A DNA stretch of 16,701 nucleotides from CAYPNP01 sp964412195 (GTDB lineage Bacteria > Acidobacteriota > JAAYUB01): positions 1 to 16,701 of the forward strand of contig CAYPNP010000048.1 of the NCBI GenBank assembly GCA_964412195.1, given 5' to 3'. Shown here in pieces: positions 12,976-16,701 of the stretch. The position numbers and the translations under genes were made by a program. Numbering within the stretch: the stretch's first letter is position 1; the number at the start of each line of letters is the position of its first letter. The notes under the pieces are model-generated. The model searched no databases and was not told the origin of the DNA. It saw only the letters and a list, made by a program, of their open reading frames with translations.

Positions 12976-15630
12976 TCACGGTCCCGTGTACGGCTTGTCC
13001 GGCGGGTACTTCTTCTCCAGGGCCTTGAAGCGGGTGAGCGGCAGGAGCGGGCGAAAAAGGGGATTGCACTTCACGGTATTGATATTCGTCGTCCACGGGG
13101 CGCGGAGGAGCATGTCCAATTGATCGATCGCCAAGCCGTACTCGTCCACCATCGTGTAGATGGTGGCCATCGTGAGGGTCTGCCTCAGGTAAGGGATCTG
13201 CCCGGGGGGGCACAATTCCTGGGCCCGCTGGGCGTCGCGGATGGCTTCATCCTTCCGGCCGAGCCCGGCCAGGACGTGGCCGCGCGCACCCAGGTAACTG
13301 GTCTGATCAGGCTTTCCTTTCATCGTCTCCTCAACTTGATGAAGCGCCTCGATGTAGGCCGTCCGGGCCTCGTCACGACGCCCTATGGACCAGAGGAGAT
13401 CTCCTCTCAACTCGGACTTGCCCCAGAAAAAATGGTCCACTTCCAGGAGCACTTCCGGCAAGGCGGAGAGTTCCTTCAGGGCCTTCTCCTGCTGGCCGAC
13501 GGCCCACAGCAACAAGACGTAATCAAAACCCCGCTGGGCGCGCTTCCGGAGATCAGCAGGCAGACTGTCCAGGTAGCCTAAGGTCCGTTGTAGGTCGCCG
13601 TCCCGGCGCGTATAGATATCCGCCCATTCAAGATACAACAGGAGAGTCTGAGCCTCCGTATCCAGGGCCATGGCTCGACGGAGCACGCGTTCGGCATCGG
13701 CGTACTGCTGGTGATTGATATAGGCGCGGGCCAGCTCTTCCTGCACACTGATGCTCCGAGGGTGGAGCTCGGCGTTGCGCTCCCGGACTCGCAGGCGTTC
13801 ACGCCACTTCCCCGAAAAACTCAGCGTGTGCGAGAGCAGAGACAGTATCTCCGGGTCGCCCGGCCGGCCCTCTTCGGCCCGGCGGCATTCCTCCTCCGCC
13901 ATCTGGAATTCGGATTTGGTGAAATACCACTCGCCGAGCGTAAAGTGGACGTCCGGATGCTCGGGATCCAACCCCCTTGCTCTTTCGAGGGCCGCAGTGT
14001 ACAACGCCCACCGCTTTTCACTGTGATCTTCCCTGGAATAATATTTGGAACCGTGCGTCCGGGCGATGGCCGCCTGTGCCTCCACAAAGCCGGGGTCGAG
14101 CGCGACGGCCCGTTCGAACATTTTCAGCGCATCGTCCAGGTTCCCGGAACGCTTCTGTTCCTCCCCTTTCAAATAGAGATCATAGGCTTCGGTGTTCTGG
14201 GTGGACACCGCCGCCATTCCCCGCCGCTCCCCGTTCACCAGTTTTTCCCACATGGCTACCGCAACTTTATCCGCGATCAGCGACTGCTTCCCCAGGATGT
14301 CCGCCGCCGTCTCGTCGTACTGGTCTGTCCACAGGTGCATCCCGTCCGCCGCCCGGATCAGCTGAGCAGTAACCCGGATCGCATCCGCTTCTGTCGCGCC
14401 GGACTGCCAACGAACGGATCCCTCCAGGATGTAGTCCACCCCCAGCTCCGCCGCGATCTGCCGGACCTTCTGCTTCGCCGACTTGTACTCCACCACGTCC
14501 GTCCGCGCCTTCACGTCGAGCCCGTACACCTGGGCCAGTCGGCTGATGATCTGCTCGGTGATTCCGTCGGCTACATTCTCCTTTTCCGGGCTGCCCAGGT
14601 TTTCAAAAGGCAGCACCGCCAGCGTCAGCCGCACCGGGCCCGCCGGGGTGGGCGGCCCCGATTCTCGAGTTTGCCACTGCCAGTATGCGATCCCGCCGGA
14701 GATGGCAATCAGCAAGATAACCAGTGATACCACCTGCCAGTGCCGGTGCAGCCAGGACTTGGCCTGTCGGTGCCGGCGGCCGCTGGGCCGCGTCTTCAAA
14801 CCCGTCGGCACCGGGCCCGTCACTCCCGCCTCGCCCAGTTCGGCGGCCAGCTCCGCCATGGTTTGGATCCGCTGGTCCGGATCTTTGGCCAGGCACAGCA
14901 GGATCACCCGCTCCAACTCGGGCGGCAGGTCCGGCTTGATCTTGCTTGGAGCGATTGGATCGTGGTTCAGGATCCCGTAGATCACCGCCTGCGAGTAGTC
15001 CCCCTCGAACGGCACCCGCCCCGTCGCCATCTCGTACAGCACTGCCCCCAGCGACCACACGTCGGTCCGCGCGTCCACCTTCGCCCCGCCGGCCTGCTCC
15101 GGCGACATGTACGCCACCGTCCCCAGCGTGCTCCCGTCCTTCGTCCGCGTCGTCTGCCCCACCAGCTTGGCCAGCCCGAAGTCCAGCACCTTCACCCCGC
15201 CGTCGGCCGTCAGCATCAGGTTGGCCGGCTTCACGTCCCGGTGCACGATCCCCTTGCCGTGGGCATGCGCCAGCCCCGCCGCCGCCTGGGCCGCGATCCA
15301 GGCCGCCTCCGCCGCCGGCAGCGGGCCCTTGTCCAGCCGCGCCTTCAGGGTTTCGCCCGGGTAGCACGCCATGGCGATGAAGAGGTGCCCCTCGTCGGTC
15401 TCCCCGACCTCGTGGATGGTGCAGATGTTGGGGTGGTCCAGAGCCGCGGCCGCCTCGGCCTCCTGTTGGAAGCGCCGCTTCGCCTCCTCGTCCCGGGTCA
15501 TTTCGGGAGGCAGGAACTTCAGGGCCACCGTCCGCTTGAGCCGGGTGTCCTCGGCCTGGTACACCTCACCCATACCGCCCGCCCCGAGCCGCCCGACGAT
15601 CCGGTAGTGGGATACGGTCCGCCCGATCAT
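12976..15630 (-). CDS. Membrane Ser/Thr protein kinase with TolB-like domain and TPRs
   Basis: 884 residues. An N-terminal Hanks-type kinase (about 9-268) has all key residues: glycine loop GAGGMGEVY (16-24), K38 in VALK, H130-R131-D132 with K134 and N137, D150-F151-G152, and S176-P177-E178 ending the activation segment. A basic juxtamembrane stretch leads to one membrane helix (about 299-317). The outside part has a TolB/FlgO-like region (about 334-460: LAVLPFENLG, then DYILEGSVRW), followed by TPR-type helices to the end (about 480-870). Such proteins are widespread in Acidobacteriota and signal from the periplasm to cytoplasmic targets by phosphorylation. The substrate is unknown. The start at ATG 15630 gives the standard family opening (MIG-T-SHYRI). 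It appears monocistronic. Confidence 0.93.
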   Translation of the reverse strand: MIGRTVSHYRIVGRLGAGGMGEVYQAEDTRLKRTVALKFLPPEMTRDEEAKRRFQQEAEAAAALDHPNICTIHEVGETDEGHLFIAMACYPGETLKARLDKGPLPAAEAAWIAAQAAAGLAHAHGKGIVHRDVKPANLMLTADGGVKVLDFGLAKLVGQTTRTKDGSTLGTVAYMSPEQAGGAKVDARTDVWSLGAVLYEMATGRVPFEGDYSQAVIYGILNHDPIAPSKIKPDLPPELERVILLCLAKDPDQRIQTMAELAAELGEAGVTGPVPTGLKTRPSGRRHRQAKSWLHRHWQVVSLVILLIAISGGIAYWQWQTRESGPPTPAGPVRLTLAVLPFENLGSPEKENVADGITEQIISRLAQVYGLDVKARTDVVEYKSAKQKVRQIAAELGVDYILEGSVRWQSGATEADAIRVTAQLIRAADGMHLWTDQYDETAADILGKQSLIADKVAVAMWEKLVNGERRGMAAVSTQNTEAYDLYLKGEEQKRSGNLDDALKMFERAVALDPGFVEAQAAIARTHGSKYYSREDHSEKRWALYTAALERARGLDPEHPDVHFTLGEWYFTKSEFQMAEEECRRAEEGRPGDPEILSLLSHTLSFSGKWRERLRVRERNAELHPRSISVQEELARAYINHQQYADAERVLRRAMALDTEAQTLLLYLEWADIYTRRDGDLQRTLGYLDSLPADLRKRAQRGFDYVLLLWAVGQQEKALKELSALPEVLLEVDHFFWGKSELRGDLLWSIGRRDEARTAYIEALHQVEETMKGKPDQTSYLGARGHVLAGLGRKDEAIRDAQRAQELCPPGQIPYLRQTLTMATIYTMVDEYGLAIDQLDMLLRAPWTTNINTVKCNPLFRPLLPLTRFKALEKKYPPDKPYTGP

Positions 15631-15685
15631 GGAGCCCCCGCCGAACGCCCAAATGTCCCTGCAGCCCGCTTGATGTCTTGGAAGA

Positions 15686-15691
15686 ATTATA
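15686..15691 (-). promoter_or_regulatory. TATAAT -10 box of the kinase gene, with adjacent palindrome
   Basis: On the minus strand a perfect TATAAT lies 56 nt upstream of the kinase ATG, predicting a leader of about 48 nt. No good -35 hexamer exists at 16-18 bp. Instead the palindrome aggagc-gg-gctcct (15709-15722) covers that position. A weak -35 overlapped by a palindrome often marks an activator- or repressor-controlled promoter, but that is inference. Confidence 0.45.
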
Positions 15692-15795
15692 CTCCAAATC
15701 GACTTATCAGGAGCGGGCTCCTCATCGGATCAGCGGATTTCGCGCCGAGGCGCGGAGCACGCGGAGGTCGGAGGGTTACTCGCGCCCCGGAGCCA

Positions 15796-15831
15796 GTCGC
15801 CGCCGGCGGCGGCGACGTCCCCGGAGCGGGG
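15796..15831. repeat. Two adjacent GC hairpins in the divergent intergenic region
   Basis: gtcgccgcc (15796-15804) pairs perfectly with ggcggcgac (15808-15816) around ggc. Immediately after, ccccg (15819-15823) pairs with cggggg-type sequence (cgggg, 15827-15831) around gag. They lie between the two divergent promoters, about 20 bp upstream of the -35 box at 15849. They may insulate or regulate the two units, or be dispersed hairpin elements. Confidence 0.5.
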
Positions 15832-15848
15832 CCTGCTTCGCCTTCCCC

Positions 15849-15877
15849 TTGCAATTTCACGGTGGCTCCGGTACGAT
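15849..15877 (+). promoter_or_regulatory. Sigma70-like promoter of the tetrapeptide-repeat gene
   Basis: TTGCAA (15849-15854) and TACGAT (15872-15877) are spaced by exactly 17 bp; each matches the consensus at 4 of 6 positions. Transcription would start near 15884, about 37 nt before the ATG at 15921. Confidence 0.5.
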
Positions 15878-15920
15878 GGAATCAACATTTCCGCACCTCA
15901 CAATCCCTGGAGGCTGGATC

Positions 15921-16701
15921 ATGGACATCCCCAAGATTCCACCCGATTCCCGTCCCGCCGATCCCATCGAGCAGCCGGATGCCGAGCCGGCGCGCCCCGC
16001 CGAACCCGCCGCACCTGCCGCAAGGGAACCCGGGGCCCGCCCCTTCGAACAGGATGGATTCGAAAGGGTCCCCCCCGACCTCGAGCAACTCGTCGGACAA
16101 GATGTCCCGCTTCCGGTCCGAGGAGAGATCCAACCGGAGGCAATCATTGTGGAAATGCGCCCTCCGCATGCGGCCGGGGAACCGAGGGCGGAGATGCGCC
16201 CCGACGTGGTCAACGAGATGCGGCCCGAGATCGTGCCTGAAGTCCGGCCCGAACTCATGACCGAGATCCGCCCCGAGATCCGGCCGGAAGTGAAACCCGA
16301 GCTCCTGCCCGAGATCCGCCCCGAGATCCGGCCGGAGATTCGCCCCGACGTCGTCAACGAGATTCGTCCCGAGATCGTCCCGGAAGTCCGGCCCGAGCTC
16401 ATGACCGAGGTCCGCCCGGAAATCCGCCCCGAGATCCGGCCGGAAGTGAAACCCGAGCTCCGGCCGGAGATCCGGCCGGAGATTCGCCCCGAGATCGTCC
16501 CCGAAGTCCGGCCCGAGCTCATGACCGAGGTCCGCCCGGAGATCCGCCCCGAGATCCGGCCGGAAGTGAAACCCGAGCTCCGGCCCGAGATCCGGCCGGA
16601 GATTCGCCCCGACGTCGTCAACGAGATTCGTCCCGAGATCGTCCCGGAAGTCCGGCCCGAGCTCATGACCGAGGTCCGCCCGGAAATCCGCCCCGAGATC
16701 C
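15921..16701 (+). CDS. Low-complexity (E/D)(I/V/L)RP tetrapeptide-repeat protein, cut by the window end
   Basis: An open frame of 260 codons with no stop before the window ends. GGAGG (15909-15913) lies 7 nt before the ATG and a promoter precedes it. Residues 1-94 are a non-repeated Pro/Glu/Ala-rich leader (starting MDIPKIPPDS) with VGQDVPLPV at about 58-66. From residue 95 the protein is built of four-residue units such as RPEI, RPEV, KPEL, VNEI and MTEV, grouped in 48-residue blocks. There is no signal peptide, cysteine or membrane helix in view. Proline at nearly every fourth position argues against a continuous alpha-helix. Acidic and basic residues alternate, so an extended charged rod is possible. 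It shares its MDI start and QDVP motif with the protein at 796. Function unknown; I do not recognise the family. Confidence 0.75.
   Translation, partial: MDIPKIPPDSRPADPIEQPDAEPARPAEPAAPAAREPGARPFEQDGFERVPPDLEQLVGQDVPLPVRGEIQPEAIIVEMRPPHAAGEPRAEMRPDVVNEMRPEIVPEVRPELMTEIRPEIRPEVKPELLPEIRPEIRPEIRPDVVNEIRPEIVPEVRPELMTEVRPEIRPEIRPEVKPELRPEIRPEIRPEIVPEVRPELMTEVRPEIRPEIRPEVKPELRPEIRPEIRPDVVNEIRPEIVPEVRPELMTEVRPEIRPEI
16203..16701 (+). repeat. 144-bp higher-order coding repeat
   Basis: Block 1 is 16203-16346, block 2 is 16347-16490, block 3 is 16491-16610, and block 4 starts at 16611 and is cut by the window end. Blocks 1 and 2 are 144 bp (12 tetrapeptides). Block 3 is 120 bp and lacks exactly the first 24 bp. 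The visible 91 bp of block 4 are identical to block 2, which points to recent duplication of the block 2/3 pair or to gene conversion. Block 1 differs from block 2 mostly at third codon positions of the + frame. Confidence 0.88.

Noticed and set aside
15857..16666. Minus-strand Ser/Gly/Arg-rich open frame of 269 codons opposite the tetrapeptide-repeat gene
   Set aside because: It follows automatically from the + strand repeat. Differences between blocks are mostly third-position in the + frame, and only the + frame has a ribosome-binding site and promoter.

Overview
The window looks like a chromosomal segment of a GC-rich, anaerobic or fermentative bacterium. The best guess is Acidobacteriota. 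That rests on a PknB-type kinase with one membrane segment, a TolB/FlgO-like domain and TPRs, which is very common in that phylum, and on the style of the intergenic repeats. It is an inference from architecture, not a database match. I see no tRNA, rRNA, CRISPR array, transposase or phage gene.

Layout. (1) 1-132: hairpin repeats. (2) 133-585 (-): a small ferritin-like diiron protein with a good sigma70-like promoter. (3) 796-1809 (+): a low-complexity Pro-rich protein built on a 13-residue tandem repeat. (4) 1810-2060: non-coding, with short-unit repeats. (5) 2061-12307 (-): a nine-gene redox operon, the core of the window. In transcription order it encodes a Cys-rich probable zinc-ribbon protein, a solo DRTGG-domain protein, a DRTGG-HATPase fusion, an [FeFe]-hydrogenase-like iron-sulfur protein, NuoE-like, NuoF/HydB-like and NuoG/formate-dehydrogenase-like subunits, NfnA-like and NfnB-like. 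(6) 12308-12975: about 670 bp of non-coding DNA packed with several unrelated short repeats and hairpins. (7) 12976-15630 (-): the membrane Ser/Thr kinase. (8) 15631-15920: a divergent intergenic region with a promoter in each direction. (9) 15921 to the window end (+): the start of a second low-complexity protein made of (E/D)-(I/V/L)-R-P tetrapeptides, cut by the window edge.

How the core genes may work together. The five genes from NuoE to NfnB, plus the hydrogenase-like gene, have junctions that all overlap by 1-8 nt, so they are probably translated in a coupled way and assembled together. NuoE/NuoF give an FMN-containing NADH site. NfnA/NfnB give FAD sites and an NADPH site. The NuoG-like subunit gives a long iron-sulfur wire. 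Both possible terminal catalytic sites look dead. The formate-dehydrogenase-like subunit has Phe-Tyr where Cys/Sec-His should be. The hydrogenase-like subunit has Thr in place of the Cys that bridges the H-cluster. The simplest reading is a soluble NADH/NADPH/ferredoxin transhydrogenase, possibly flavin-based electron bifurcating, with a dedicated DRTGG/HATPase sensory or regulatory module. It resembles known Hyd, Nfn and Sporomusa-type Nfn systems in parts, but I do not recognise this exact combination.
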